Assembly (NCBI GenBank): GCA_964569245.1
Contig: CAZMTK010000004.1
Location: 1 to 64,000 of the forward strand
From: JAAYTY01 sp964569245
Lineage (GTDB): Bacteria; Fermentibacterota; Fermentibacteria; Fermentibacterales; Fermentibacteraceae
Direction: 5' to 3'
Length of the DNA: 64,000 nucleotides
In this document: in pieces, positions 36,673 through 45,432 of the stretch
How the letters are laid out: each line of letters begins with the position of its first letter
Position numbering within the stretch: the first letter of the stretch is position 1
The notes under the pieces: model-generated
Seen by the model: the letters and a program-made list of their open reading frames with translations, nothing else
Databases searched by the model: none
What the model was told of the DNA's origin: nothing
Translations under genes and position numbers: made by a program

Positions 36673-38708
36673 GAGAGCGACAGCTCCAGGCGGAGGACCA
36701 GCTCGGTTCTTGCGCCGGGCTCCTGCGCCATCACCAGCGCCAGCCCCTGGTGCACGCGTTCGTAGCCCCTCTCCGACCGGTTGACGGACTCGAGGGGCAT
36801 GTGGAGCGCCTCCAGCACACGGGGAGACGTGATCACCGCCTCGGCCCCCCGCCACAGGTCCCTGATCTCGATTCGCACGGCCCTTCCCCCGCCGGGGCGG
36901 CCGACGGGCAGGGCTCTCGCCGAGCCGACTCTGATGCTCCTGTCCGGCTCGGAACCGGTGAGCAGGTTCATGCACACCTCGCAGGCTCCGGCAGCCTCCC
37001 TGTCCATGTCGAACGAGGTCCTGCATTCGATGAAGGGCTCGGACAGGCCGATGACGATTCTCTTGGTGGCCCTTCCGCAGAGGGCTTCGAGCTCGGCCGA
37101 GACAGAGACGGCGTGACCGCAGGATTCCACGGCGACGGTTCCGGGAAGGCACTGGAACGCCATGATGCCGTTTGAGCAGGCCAGCCACTGCCTCTTCCAG
37201 TCTCCCCGCGGCATGGCGAGGCTCCTGAAGGAGACCCTGCGCCATGGATCGGCGACTACCCTGGATGCGAGACCAGCCTCGGTCGAGGGGAGCGCGTCGT
37301 GTATCGTCCGAACTCCGCTGCCTGCGGTCTCGTCGGAGACGAGGGAATGGTATGCCTCCGTTCTCCTCGTGAGGACATGGCCGAGAGGGACCGGCGGCCT
37401 GCCCGGCGCCAGGATTGTGAGCTCGCTTATCGAGAGCCCGTCCCCGGCCCTCACGAGAACGGAGAGCCGGGGGGTGATGACGAGGATCTCCTCGCTTCCG
37501 TCGGAATCGATGTCACCCCTGTGTACGACCGGAAGGTCTCCGAGCCTGTCGTGCGCGGCCCTCTCGGCTTCGTGCAGCTCGATCCAGACGGCCTCTCTCA
37601 GATGCGGCAGGTACAGCCCGCCGAAGACGCCGTGCCAGTAGGAGCAGTTGCACTGGCTTCGCCAGTAGTGCCTCATCGCGTCGGCACTCCTGCTCTCTGC
37701 CACGGAGGCGTAGGAGTGGAGCACTCTCTTGTGCAGCTCGTTGGCCTCGGGATACCTGGTTAGGAAGTTGCGCCAGAATCCCCCCCTCAGGAACATGGAG
37801 GGCGCGCCTTCGATGCCTGTGGAGGTTACGGCCGAGACGACCTTCCCGTACTCCTCGCGGGCGTTCGCGGGAATAGTCCACTCTCCCATCTCCGGGTAGC
37901 TGGCCGTGGGCACGTACACCGGACCTCCGGCGGGAATCTCGTCGCAGGCCTCTGACGGGGTGACGCAGCGGATCCATCCGGCGCCCTCCACGGACGAGAG
38001 GAACTCCTCCAGCCAGCCGCGGCCGTAGCACAGATCCCGGGTACCGGGCCAGACCCCGAACTTCTCCCCGTCGTCTCCGTAGAAGGCCAGAGGGGCTCCC
38101 CTCTCGGCCATCTCTCCCAGCAGGGACATGACGTCCTGCACGCTATGAAAGGGAATGGCGTACCTGAGCCTCTTCATGCTTCCCAGAAGCCTCAGCGGCA
38201 CGCCGGAGTCCTCCGTCAGCCAGGGGCGGCTGCAGTCGCCCGGAGAGAGGCCCGCCAGCGCGAGGTGGTTGTCGTCGACCACCGCATACTCCACACCGGT
38301 CCCCTCGAGGATCGACGGCATGGAGGGCTCCCAGACTCGCTCGGTGAGCCACATCCCGCGGGGAGTCCCGCCCGATATCCTCGCGAGCCTTGCGCTGAAG
38401 GCCTTCACCTGCCTCCTGACGTCCTGCCTCGGGAAGACCGGGAGGATGGGCTCGTAGAAGCCGCTGGTGAGCAGCTCCACCTGGCCCCGCACGCACATCC
38501 CCCTCAGCCTGGCCAGATGATCGGGGTGCTTCGCCTCGATCCAGTCCAGCAGGCAGCCCGAGTAGTGCAGCCCAAGCCTCACTCCCGGATGGCGTTCGAG
38601 GTGCTCCAGCAGAGGAAGGTAGCAGTCCTGATACGCCTTCTCTACGACTTCGTCGAAATTGCCGACGGGCTGGTGGTTGTGAAGGCACATGGCCAGTCGA
38701 ATCTGCAT
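36669..38708 (-). CDS. GH57 4-alpha-glucanotransferase / alpha-amylase
   Basis: 679 aa from the ATG at 38708. Five GH57 regions are visible: LHNHQPVGNFD, GQVELLTSGFYEPILP, WLTERVWEPS with nucleophile E123, FYGDDGEKFGVW with acid/base Asp 212 or 213, and a late region around FLRGGFWRNFL. The C-terminal half (~390-679) is beta-rich and matches the C-terminal domains of Thermococcus litoralis 4-alpha-glucanotransferase, whose nucleophile is also Glu123. It would rearrange alpha-1,4-glucans, probably in glycogen turnover. No signal peptide, so cytoplasmic. Eight bases separate it from the lipoprotein gene upstream, and it overlaps ligA. Confidence 0.88.
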   Translation of the reverse strand: MQIRLAMCLHNHQPVGNFDEVVEKAYQDCYLPLLEHLERHPGVRLGLHYSGCLLDWIEAKHPDHLARLRGMCVRGQVELLTSGFYEPILPVFPRQDVRRQVKAFSARLARISGGTPRGMWLTERVWEPSMPSILEGTGVEYAVVDDNHLALAGLSPGDCSRPWLTEDSGVPLRLLGSMKRLRYAIPFHSVQDVMSLLGEMAERGAPLAFYGDDGEKFGVWPGTRDLCYGRGWLEEFLSSVEGAGWIRCVTPSEACDEIPAGGPVYVPTASYPEMGEWTIPANAREEYGKVVSAVTSTGIEGAPSMFLRGGFWRNFLTRYPEANELHKRVLHSYASVAESRSADAMRHYWRSQCNCSYWHGVFGGLYLPHLREAVWIELHEAERAAHDRLGDLPVVHRGDIDSDGSEEILVITPRLSVLVRAGDGLSISELTILAPGRPPVPLGHVLTRRTEAYHSLVSDETAGSGVRTIHDALPSTEAGLASRVVADPWRRVSFRSLAMPRGDWKRQWLACSNGIMAFQCLPGTVAVESCGHAVSVSAELEALCGRATKRIVIGLSEPFIECRTSFDMDREAAGACEVCMNLLTGSEPDRSIRVGSARALPVGRPGGGRAVRIEIRDLWRGAEAVITSPRVLEALHMPLESVNRSERGYERVHQGLALVMAQEPGARTELVLRLELSLS

Positions 38709-38716
38709 CGCGGGGA

Positions 38717-40789
38717 TCAGACCCTCTCGTATACGATGTCGGCGGGGACGATTCTCCCAGGGAACAGGTCGATGCGCTCGACCGGCTGGTCGAGCGACCG
38801 GGTCACCGGCTGCCAGCCGCCGGGCTCGGGGCGCCCCAGAGTCTCCAGCGTTCGTCTGCCCCCTTCGTAGTAGACCGCGACCCTTCCCGTCGGAAGCGGG
38901 AATCCGGGTCCCGGCTGGAGCTGCTCGATCCTCGCGGAGAGCTCGCTCCCGCTGTCGCGCCAGCTCACCACGATCTGGGGCACTCCGGGCTGGTAGAGCC
39001 ATGCATCGAAGAACTCCGAGGCCTGCCCCGAGCCGGTCAGGCCGAGCGATGAAGCGAGCCTCGCATAGGCATATCCCTCGTGACGAAGCGCCGAGAGGAA
39101 CCGGCCCATCCCGGCGTCGAAATCGGGTATGACCTCGGACAGCATCTGCAGGACGCACGGAGCCTTCCCCAGGAGGACCTGCTGCGCGAGGGGCGATGAG
39201 TCGATCTGCGGGTCTGCGATGGCCGGCTCCATCCCGCCGGTTTCGGCGGTCGAGTGCAGATAGTAGAGCAGGCATGCTTCCAGCAGGCTGTCCGCGGCGC
39301 CCGATGAATGCCAGTCGCGGGCGAATCTGCACGTGCCGTAGGCGCAGAGCGCCATTTCCAGGTCGTCGGGGAGGTACGTCGAGAGTGACAGCATGGCCTG
39401 GCACGCCTTCGCTGCCACTATCGGCGAGGAGGGCCGGGTTCCGGCCGCGAGGGAGTCGGCCCATTCCGGATGGCCGGACAGCGATGCGAGCATGTCCGGG
39501 GATACGAGAAGGGCGCCCGGGCCTGCAGCAAGGACGGGCCTGCCGATGCTGGAGACCACCACTACGTCGAGCCTGCCCTCCGCAAAGCCGAGGCATCTCC
39601 AGACGGAGGTGCAGAGCATGTCCGCCAGCTCGGTCAGCTCCTCGGCCAGGGAGTCGGGCACCTGCTCCGAGAGCATCAGAGTCGAGGCTCCGCCCGCTGT
39701 CTCCGTCTTCTCGAAGCGCCCCGCCGCCCAGCACAGTGGTCCGGAGATGCGCTCGCGCTGCGAAGTGTACGAGTACACCTCGGATGTGCCGGACACGTAG
39801 CGGGATTCGAGAACCAGGGGGGCGTAGAACTCCATGCCTGCGGGCACGGAGGCTCTGATCCTGTAGGTTGCGGGCACGGTGCTCCCGGGATAGAACCACT
39901 CGCCTGCGCAGAACGAGGAGAGGAGCCTTACCTGGGCGCTGGCCCTGTCTCCGTGCTCTACGTAGAATGGCGACACCTCGATTGAGTAGCATCCCCTGAA
40001 CAGCATGGCGGCGGAATCGGGGAAGCAGATGACCGAGTCGCCGGACCTCTCCATCCGGCCGACGACGGGGAGAAGGGTCTCAGGAGCGGAGCCGTCGAGC
40101 ACCGGTACCAGGAAACCGATGCCCTCCCGGCTGCCGGCGTCCGAGGCGTCGACCGTGAACGTGTCCGTGACCGACAGCATCTGCTCGTTGGGATGTATCG
40201 TCAGGTGAAGCCGGTGCTCGACCAGCGGGTCTGGATACACCTCCGCGCTTCCGGCCTCCAGGAGGATCGCCTCCCTGGATCTCGAGGAAAGCTGCACGGG
40301 CCTGGATCCCTCCCACTGCTCGAACCTTCCGGAGAGGAGCGTCGTGCTGCAGAAGGCGAGCAGAGCTTCGGGGGTACCGACCGGCATCGAGAACCTGAGC
40401 ACCAGATCCTCGCACGAGCCCATGCTCCAGCGCCTCTCGACGCAGGACGAATCCCCGTGGGTGTAGAGCAGAGGAACGACGGTCTGTCCGTTCTCGCCGA
40501 TCATCGGAGGGGCTTGGTCGAAATCCTCTCCGCCGGAGCCCGCAGGATGGCCTCGGGACCACCAGCAGTCGAGGGAGGCCGATACGGAGAACGTCGCCTC
40601 GGGAGTGGAGATCCTGTACCGCCCCGCCGACTCGCGTACGAAGGATGCTCCCGGTTCGAGCGTGACCGCCACCGTGATCCTCTTGCCGGCATCCAGCTCG
40701 ACAGTCATCCCGGATCCTCCCGAGACTCCTCCGCGCGAGCAGCACGCCGATAAGAGCGCGGCCAGCACCGCAAGATCCCTGCGGGTCAA
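38717..40789 (-). CDS. Lipoprotein with M1-aminopeptidase fold lacking the zinc site
   Basis: 690 aa from a TTG at 40789, picked because GGGAGGAAGG lies just before it and a lipobox follows (LLSAC16). C-terminal landmarks of M1 peptidases are clear: APCVLQMLSEVIPDFDAGMGRFLSALRHEGYA and FFDAWLYQPGVPQIVVSW (~605-625). The N-terminal half is beta-rich, as in M1. Where HELAHQ should be stands AAKACQ (459-464), and the downstream zinc Glu is also absent (LCAYG). The GxMEN loop is replaced by GRPVLAAGPGAL. So the metal centre is lost and peptidase activity is not expected. Possible roles are binding or scaffolding at the envelope. Not a pseudogene: 690 codons without interruption. Confidence 0.65.
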   Translation of the reverse strand: MTRRDLAVLAALLSACCSRGGVSGGSGMTVELDAGKRITVAVTLEPGASFVRESAGRYRISTPEATFSVSASLDCWWSRGHPAGSGGEDFDQAPPMIGENGQTVVPLLYTHGDSSCVERRWSMGSCEDLVLRFSMPVGTPEALLAFCSTTLLSGRFEQWEGSRPVQLSSRSREAILLEAGSAEVYPDPLVEHRLHLTIHPNEQMLSVTDTFTVDASDAGSREGIGFLVPVLDGSAPETLLPVVGRMERSGDSVICFPDSAAMLFRGCYSIEVSPFYVEHGDRASAQVRLLSSFCAGEWFYPGSTVPATYRIRASVPAGMEFYAPLVLESRYVSGTSEVYSYTSQRERISGPLCWAAGRFEKTETAGGASTLMLSEQVPDSLAEELTELADMLCTSVWRCLGFAEGRLDVVVVSSIGRPVLAAGPGALLVSPDMLASLSGHPEWADSLAAGTRPSSPIVAAKACQAMLSLSTYLPDDLEMALCAYGTCRFARDWHSSGAADSLLEACLLYYLHSTAETGGMEPAIADPQIDSSPLAQQVLLGKAPCVLQMLSEVIPDFDAGMGRFLSALRHEGYAYARLASSLGLTGSGQASEFFDAWLYQPGVPQIVVSWRDSGSELSARIEQLQPGPGFPLPTGRVAVYYEGGRRTLETLGRPEPGGWQPVTRSLDQPVERIDLFPGRIVPADIVYERV

Positions 40790-40891
40790 CCTTCCTCCCG
40801 TCGTTCGCGGGCTTGCGCCGGACAGCGCGGATTCTCGCCCCGGCGCCGGGACTATACTAACGGCGGGAAGCCCTGCAGTACACTGCCGCAG

Positions 40892-40920
40892 TTGACGGCC
40901 GCTGCCCTCCCGCGCAGATT
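40892..40920 (+). promoter_or_regulatory. Possible promoter of the 227-aa membrane protein
   Basis: TTGACG, 17 bases, CAGATT; close in sequence to the stronger candidate before rpsD (TTGACG-17-TAGATT). It ends 20 bp before the ATG. Confidence 0.4.
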
Positions 40921-40940
40921 GCCCGGAACGAAAGGAACCG

Positions 40941-41624
40941 ATGATCGTCCCCTCTCTCCTCGGGGTGTCGCCTTCGATACCTGCACGGGCGACGGCAGTG
41001 CTCGTATCGGGCTTCTTCGCCGCCATCACCGTCCTGGCGCTGATCCTCATGCAGATATTCGGGGTCAGGCTCTTCGAGATCACCATGGAGAAGGGCAGGA
41101 CGGGCCCGGTGATCTTCTTCTTCGCCGCCCTCCTCGCGGGAATCGCGGGCATCCTCACCGGGTCGTTCATCGAGGACGACGGTCCGGCGCTTCTGGTCGG
41201 ACTGTTATCCGGCCTCCTGGTGTGGACCGCCCTGGGCGAGGTCGCCGAACAGCTCGGGTGGGTCTCCACCATGGCGCGCTCGGCGGTGGCGCTCTTTCTG
41301 GTGTCCTTCGCCTTATGGCTGTCGGGCTTCCTGTTCAGAGGCATCCCGGTCGCCCTGAAGGCTGGTCTGGGCTACCCCGTCTGCATCTGGGGCCTGCACC
41401 TCGTGAGGGTCAGGGTTCTCGCCAAGTGGGGCCCCTCATCGCTTCCTGCGACTGTTCTCGCGCTGGTGAACGCGGCCCTGGCCGGAGGCGGGCTCGCTCT
41501 GGGCATGTCTGCTGCGACGCCCCTCTCCGGAATCATCGGGGGCGTGGTCTTCGCCATGGCGACGTGGTCCACGCTCGAAATCCTCTGGGAGCGCGGAACC
41601 GCCAGGAGGCCGTGGCGCCACTAG
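40941..41624 (+). CDS. Integral membrane protein of unknown function
   Basis: 227 aa from an ATG behind GAAAGGAACCG. About six hydrophobic helices (~18-42, ~55-75, ~80-97, ~112-135, ~160-185, ~190-210) joined by short loops. One loop is acidic (FIEDDGPA) and the C-terminus is basic. No family motif recognised. It stands alone on the plus strand, divergent from the M1-fold lipoprotein, and is followed by the inverted-repeat element. Confidence 0.7.
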   Translation: MIVPSLLGVSPSIPARATAVLVSGFFAAITVLALILMQIFGVRLFEITMEKGRTGPVIFFFAALLAGIAGILTGSFIEDDGPALLVGLLSGLLVWTALGEVAEQLGWVSTMARSAVALFLVSFALWLSGFLFRGIPVALKAGLGYPVCIWGLHLVRVRVLAKWGPSSLPATVLALVNAALAGGGLALGMSAATPLSGIIGGVVFAMATWSTLEILWERGTARRPWRH

Positions 41625-41649
41625 CCATTCTCGCCCTGCATCGGCTCCA

Positions 41650-41823
41650 ATCAGGTTGAAGATGCTTGAGAAACAACCGCATCCTGTTGATCGCCATTGC
41701 ACAGAGCGCATCCGAGATCCCCGGGGGCGGCGTCGGCAGGACCGGCCTGCCGCAGTCAGCTCTTGCCGCCGATCAGAACATGGTTCTGAACGACGGCGGT
41801 TTCTCAAGCTTCTTCAACCTGAT
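41650..41823. mobile_element. MITE-like element with 25-bp terminal inverted repeats
   Basis: The left end 41650-41674 (ATCAGGTTGAAGATGC...) and right end 41799-41823 are inverted copies over 25 bases with one mismatch; the 124-bp core is unrelated between arms. The element fills the gap between two convergent genes. A short plus-strand frame inside (IAIAQSASEIPGGG...) is not recognisable as a gene. The ends suggest a small non-autonomous mobile element or a very long stem-loop. No target duplication was found at the borders. Confidence 0.6.
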
Positions 41824-41837
41824 ACTGAAGGTCGGGG

Positions 41838-43145
41838 CTAGTAGATCAGGTAGTAGATTCCGGCGGACAGCCAGAAGGGCTCGAGAGCGACCTCCGAGAA
41901 GTACAGCTCGTCGTCGCCGGCCTCCCTCGCCTGGCCGGAAGCCTCCTGTACGGTCCACGAATCGGCCGGGAGGCCGAGGAAGGAGCCGACCGATGCCGAC
42001 AGCCCCAGATGGGATGCGGGCAGGTACTCCAGGCAGGCTTCGGCCAGGCCTCCGGCAGTGACGGAGGAGGCATCGGTCGCGAGGTACTCGACCGCCACCT
42101 CCTGGACCAGGAAGTCCACCATTCCGCCCGCCGTCAGCCGGAGGGCGAGCACAGGCGCGGCGACCGGGATCCTCGGGCCGGCCCTGAGCTCGACTCCGAC
42201 GGCGGACAGGTTCTCCATGGTTCCCGCCATGAGGCTGCCTCCGAAGCACAGACCCCATCTGTAGCTGTCCAGTCCGAGCCTGACGAAGCTCAGCATCCCC
42301 GAGCCGGAGAAGTCCTCCTGCTCCGCCCCCTCCTCGAGCTCGACCGGAAATCCAGCCCAGCCTGCGCGAAGGAGGGCCGGCGCGCCCTGCTCGACAGCGG
42401 TGACAGGCCCGCCCGGAGCCAGCCTTCCAGCGAGCAGCCTGGCACGCGAGCCGCCTTCGTCGCACCTAACGACCTGCAGCAGGCCCCGGCTCCTGAGGTG
42501 CTCGTAGCCCTCCGGTGTGACGGGTATTTCCGAAGCGCTGGCCACGGCCGACAGGAACATGCCCGTCCGCAGACCGTCAACCGAGCCTGCAGGGATGTCC
42601 TGGAGCCCCCCGACGGATGCGGTGAAGCCGACCTCCACGGGGAAGACACGAAGCAGCATCCCGTCGCACAGACGGGCCGCCGCCCCTGCCGCCAGGCCGT
42701 CGAGATCGGGGACCAGAGGCGCCTCCGTCTCGGCCCAGGCGCTCTCCTCGTCGGTTCCCACCAGATCGCCGGATGAAGTGTAGAACCTCGCCGAGACGGT
42801 GACGGTGGTCCTTCTGGACTCGAAGAGCGAATCCCCCCTCCACGAGGTCCTCGGCGGCTCCTCCTCCGGCGGTCTCACGGTCAGCATGCACAGGAATTCG
42901 AGAGACTGGTCGGAAGCCAGTGACTGGATATCGCTGATGAGATTGTCATGCAGCGATACGGAGCTGTCGGGCATGACGACCGGCTCGAACCGTCCGCTCT
43001 CCGCCACGCACTCCTGCATCACCTCGAGAAGAAGAGAGGGGTCTATCCCGGCGGGGCAATCGAGGATCGCGAGCCCCATTCGCGGGATCGAGGCGGCGGA
43101 CACGGAGCACGCGAATGGAAGAACTGCCAGGACGCGCAACAGCAT
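41838..43145 (-). CDS. Exported protein, CsgG/FlgT-like N-terminus and beta-rich C-terminus
   Basis: 435 aa from an ATG behind GAGAGGAGCCCCG. Signal peptide (LLRVLAVLPFACSVSA). Residues ~22-60 (GLAILDCPAGIDPSLLLEVMQE) resemble the start of CsgG/FlgT-type periplasmic domains, without conserved motifs strong enough to be sure. From ~270 on, alternating strands with aromatic residues and a terminal YYLIY suggest a small outer-membrane barrel. It lies 27 bp after the anti-sigma gene, so it may be under, or sensed by, that sigma factor system. Function unknown. Confidence 0.55.
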   Translation of the reverse strand: MLLRVLAVLPFACSVSAASIPRMGLAILDCPAGIDPSLLLEVMQECVAESGRFEPVVMPDSSVSLHDNLISDIQSLASDQSLEFLCMLTVRPPEEEPPRTSWRGDSLFESRRTTVTVSARFYTSSGDLVGTDEESAWAETEAPLVPDLDGLAAGAAARLCDGMLLRVFPVEVGFTASVGGLQDIPAGSVDGLRTGMFLSAVASASEIPVTPEGYEHLRSRGLLQVVRCDEGGSRARLLAGRLAPGGPVTAVEQGAPALLRAGWAGFPVELEEGAEQEDFSGSGMLSFVRLGLDSYRWGLCFGGSLMAGTMENLSAVGVELRAGPRIPVAAPVLALRLTAGGMVDFLVQEVAVEYLATDASSVTAGGLAEACLEYLPASHLGLSASVGSFLGLPADSWTVQEASGQAREAGDDELYFSEVALEPFWLSAGIYYLIY

Positions 43146-43172
43146 CGGGGCTCCTCTCTAGGCGGAACCTGG

Positions 43173-44321
43173 CTATTCCAGCATCATCTCGGACATCTCG
43201 TCCGCCGATACCACGAGCATGCTGTCCGAACATGCGGCACGGAGTGAATCCTTCCAGCCGGGGAAGGCCTCGTCAAGGACTTCGGCGTCGGGAGAGGAGG
43301 GCGTCCCCTCGGCGTCGAAGAACAGGACGAACCTCCTGTCGGCCATCCTGGCCCTGGTCTCGAAGTCGGACTCCTGCCGGTCGGAAGCTCCGGCAGTAGA
43401 GGAGGCCGTCTGGGAAAGAGCAGGACACTCCTCTACGGCTCCAGCAGCCGCCGGTTCCGCATCGTCGGCAAGGCTTGTCAGGTCTGCCTGCCCCTCCGCT
43501 GCGCAGGGTCCGAAGAAGCGGACGTCCGAGCCGTAGTCGCCGTCGCAACTGGGCGATGCTGGCGTGCCGCTCCCGGCCAGTCCTCCGGAGCCCCCGGCTG
43601 GAACGGCGCCTCCGCCGCCGGATGCAGCGAGTCCGACCGCGAGGTTCTGCAGGCATCCGGCAGCGGCCTGTTCCTCCCCGGAATAGACCGCGCCTTCCGT
43701 CTGGGCCTCGAGCGTTCCGATCTCTGGCGACTCGCCCAAGGCTTGCTCCAGGTTCCAGCCTGCGGCTTCCTCGGGCGCGTAGCTCCGAGCGAAGTCGAAA
43801 GCGCCGGTCACTACGACGGTCTCGGGTGCGGCCGCGACTGCGGCCTCAGGCTCGAGCCCGGCCGGCGTCCGCTCCTGCTCCGCAGGAAGTTCTTCCGATT
43901 CGCCCCCGGCGAGGCCCTCCTGCGTCTGCAGAGTCGTCCCTTCGGTCATCCTCTCGCTGCCGAACCCGGCATCCGACGTAAACGTCTGCTCCGGCTGCCT
44001 CACGAGGCTGCCGCTCCCGCCGATGAACTTCATGCCGGCCACCGCAACGAGCAGGGCCGCCGCGACCGGGATGGCCCACCGCAGCAGACTGCTCCTGCGC
44101 ACTGGACAGCGGATGCGCAGCTCGCGCTGCAGCCTCTCGAACTGGAAGTCAGACGGTTCCCGGTAGGAATCCCTCCATGCGGCTTCCATCCTCGCCTGGC
44201 TCGACACGAGCGACGCGCAGCGGCTGCAGGTCCCGATGTGCGCCTCGATCCTCTCAGCGTCCCGCCCGCCCAGCTCTCCGTCGGAGAAGGCCATCAGCTC
44301 GTCGAACGAGGGGCACTTCAC
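43173..44321 (-). CDS. Zinc-finger anti-sigma factor with long extracytoplasmic tail
   Basis: 382 aa. GTG start overlaps the sigma factor stop (GTGA), with GGAGG six bases upstream. The N-terminal ZAS domain (~1-80) has H-x3-C-x2-C (HIGTCSRC) after FDELMAFSDGEL. One membrane helix (~90-110, LLRWAIPVAAALLVAVAG). The remaining ~270 residues are outside the cytoplasm. They are rich in Ala, Gly, Glu and Ser with scattered cysteines, ending with a more ordered segment (RFVLFFDAEGTPSSPDAEVLDE). It should hold the upstream ECF sigma factor inactive until an envelope signal. The tail is much longer than in typical RseA-like proteins. Confidence 0.85.
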   Translation of the reverse strand: MKCPSFDELMAFSDGELGGRDAERIEAHIGTCSRCASLVSSQARMEAAWRDSYREPSDFQFERLQRELRIRCPVRRSSLLRWAIPVAAALLVAVAGMKFIGGSGSLVRQPEQTFTSDAGFGSERMTEGTTLQTQEGLAGGESEELPAEQERTPAGLEPEAAVAAAPETVVVTGAFDFARSYAPEEAAGWNLEQALGESPEIGTLEAQTEGAVYSGEEQAAAGCLQNLAVGLAASGGGGAVPAGGSGGLAGSGTPASPSCDGDYGSDVRFFGPCAAEGQADLTSLADDAEPAAAGAVEECPALSQTASSTAGASDRQESDFETRARMADRRFVLFFDAEGTPSSPDAEVLDEAFPGWKDSLRAACSDSMLVVSADEMSEMMLE

Positions 44322-44917
44322 TTCACATCCTCCATCAGGTGCGCCACTGAGCGCCGCACCTCGGTCCTCGCCCTGCTGAGACGCGACATGACGGTTCCCA
44401 GAGCGATGCCGAGTGTCGATGCTATCTCGCTGTAGCTGAGCTGCTGATCCACCCTGAGGACGAAAACGGCCCGGAGGGGCGGCGACAGCTCCTCTACTGC
44501 CGCCTCTATCGCCCTGGCGAGCTCCTCGGCCTGGGCTCTCTCGCCAAGGTCGTCGGGAACCGACTGGAGACCGTCCGCCCCGTATTCCTCGTCGTACTGC
44601 ACCTCTCCGTGACGCCTCCGCCTCTGAGACATGTTGATGGCCAGGTTGGAGGTGATCCTGTAGATCCAAGTGAAGAACCTGTATCCCGTGTCGAAGCCGG
44701 GCATGGCCTGCATCGCCCTGATGAACGCCTCCTGCGTGATGTCCCAGGCGTCGTCGTCGTTCAGGCACATGCGTCTCGCCACCCTGAAGACCCTCTTCTG
44801 GTACTTCGCGACGAGCTTGCCGAACGCATCCCTGTCACCGTCCCTGGCCAGCCGGAGGAGATCGAGGTCCTCCTCGTCTTCGCTCCGCAGGGCCGACAGT
44901 AATACAGACAGGAGCAA
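44318..44917 (-). CDS. ECF-family RNA polymerase sigma factor
   Basis: 199 aa from a TTG, with GAGGGA seven bases upstream. Region 2: AFGKLVAKYQKRVFRVARRM, DAWDITQEAFIRAMQAMPGFD, FFTWIYRITSNLAIN. Region 4: ELSPPLRAVFVLRVDQQLSYSEIASTLGIALGTVMSRLSRAR. Closest in kind to RpoE/SigW-type sigma factors with a co-encoded zinc anti-sigma. It may read promoters for envelope stress genes. As it is at the end of an outer-membrane biogenesis operon, it may feed back on that pathway (inference). Confidence 0.9.
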   Translation of the reverse strand: MLLSVLLSALRSEDEEDLDLLRLARDGDRDAFGKLVAKYQKRVFRVARRMCLNDDDAWDITQEAFIRAMQAMPGFDTGYRFFTWIYRITSNLAINMSQRRRRHGEVQYDEEYGADGLQSVPDDLGERAQAEELARAIEAAVEELSPPLRAVFVLRVDQQLSYSEIASTLGIALGTVMSRLSRARTEVRRSVAHLMEDVK

Positions 44918-44945
44918 GTTCTATTCCCTCTCGGGCTGTTCGCGG

Positions 44946-45416
44946 TCAGAACCGGAGGAAGAGCGCGGCACCGATGCCGATGTCCTTCTCGAACCGCTCG
45001 TTCTCCTGCACGAATCCGAACAGGTGCGCGTCCACGTATGCGTCGAGCATCCCGTAGAGCCATGCTGCGGAGGTGAGCCAGATCAGGTCGAGCCTGTTCT
45101 CCCTGTGCGAGATGTAGCGTTCCTCGTCGGCTGGATCTCCCGACTCGGCGAAGTCGTACCTCGCGCTCTCGGCAGCGATGTGCTCGCCGACGAGGAGTGC
45201 GAGGAGCCCGAGCTCGACTCCTCCCATGACGAGACCCTTCACGGGTTCATCGTTGTAGAACTGCCCCCATCCCGGCAGAACAGCCGAGCGCAGGAGGGCG
45301 GCAGTGGGATTGCGTGAGGGGAGATCCGCTTGGGAGGCACCCGCTCCGCCGCCATCGCCTCCGAGAACCGGCTGCGACAGCAGATAGCCCGCGGCGAGGA
45401 ATGCTGCGGGGCTCAA
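44946..45416 (-). CDS. DUF5683-like small membrane protein
   Basis: 156 aa from a TTG 16 bp after lpxA. Signal or membrane helix at the N-terminus, then LLRSAVLPGWGQFYNDEPVKGLVMGGVELGLLALLV. The PGWGQFYN-x-P-x-KG motif is that of the DUF5683 family, common in FCB genomes. A second hydrophobic segment (LIWLTSAAWLYGMLDAYVDAHL) follows. Ends in LFLRF, as outer-membrane strands often do. Function unknown; position suggests a role in the envelope. Confidence 0.7.
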   Translation of the reverse strand: MSPAAFLAAGYLLSQPVLGGDGGGAGASQADLPSRNPTAALLRSAVLPGWGQFYNDEPVKGLVMGGVELGLLALLVGEHIAAESARYDFAESGDPADEERYISHRENRLDLIWLTSAAWLYGMLDAYVDAHLFGFVQENERFEKDIGIGAALFLRF

Positions 45417-45432
45417 TCGAGGCTTCCGCCCG

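Noticed and set aside
38717..40789. M1-fold gene as a pseudogene
   Set aside because: No stop or frameshift over 690 codons, a good ribosome site and a signal sequence; only the catalytic residues are missing.
41666..41842. Short plus-strand frame inside the inverted-repeat element
   Set aside because: No ribosome site, no conserved features, and both its ends are made of the inverted repeats.
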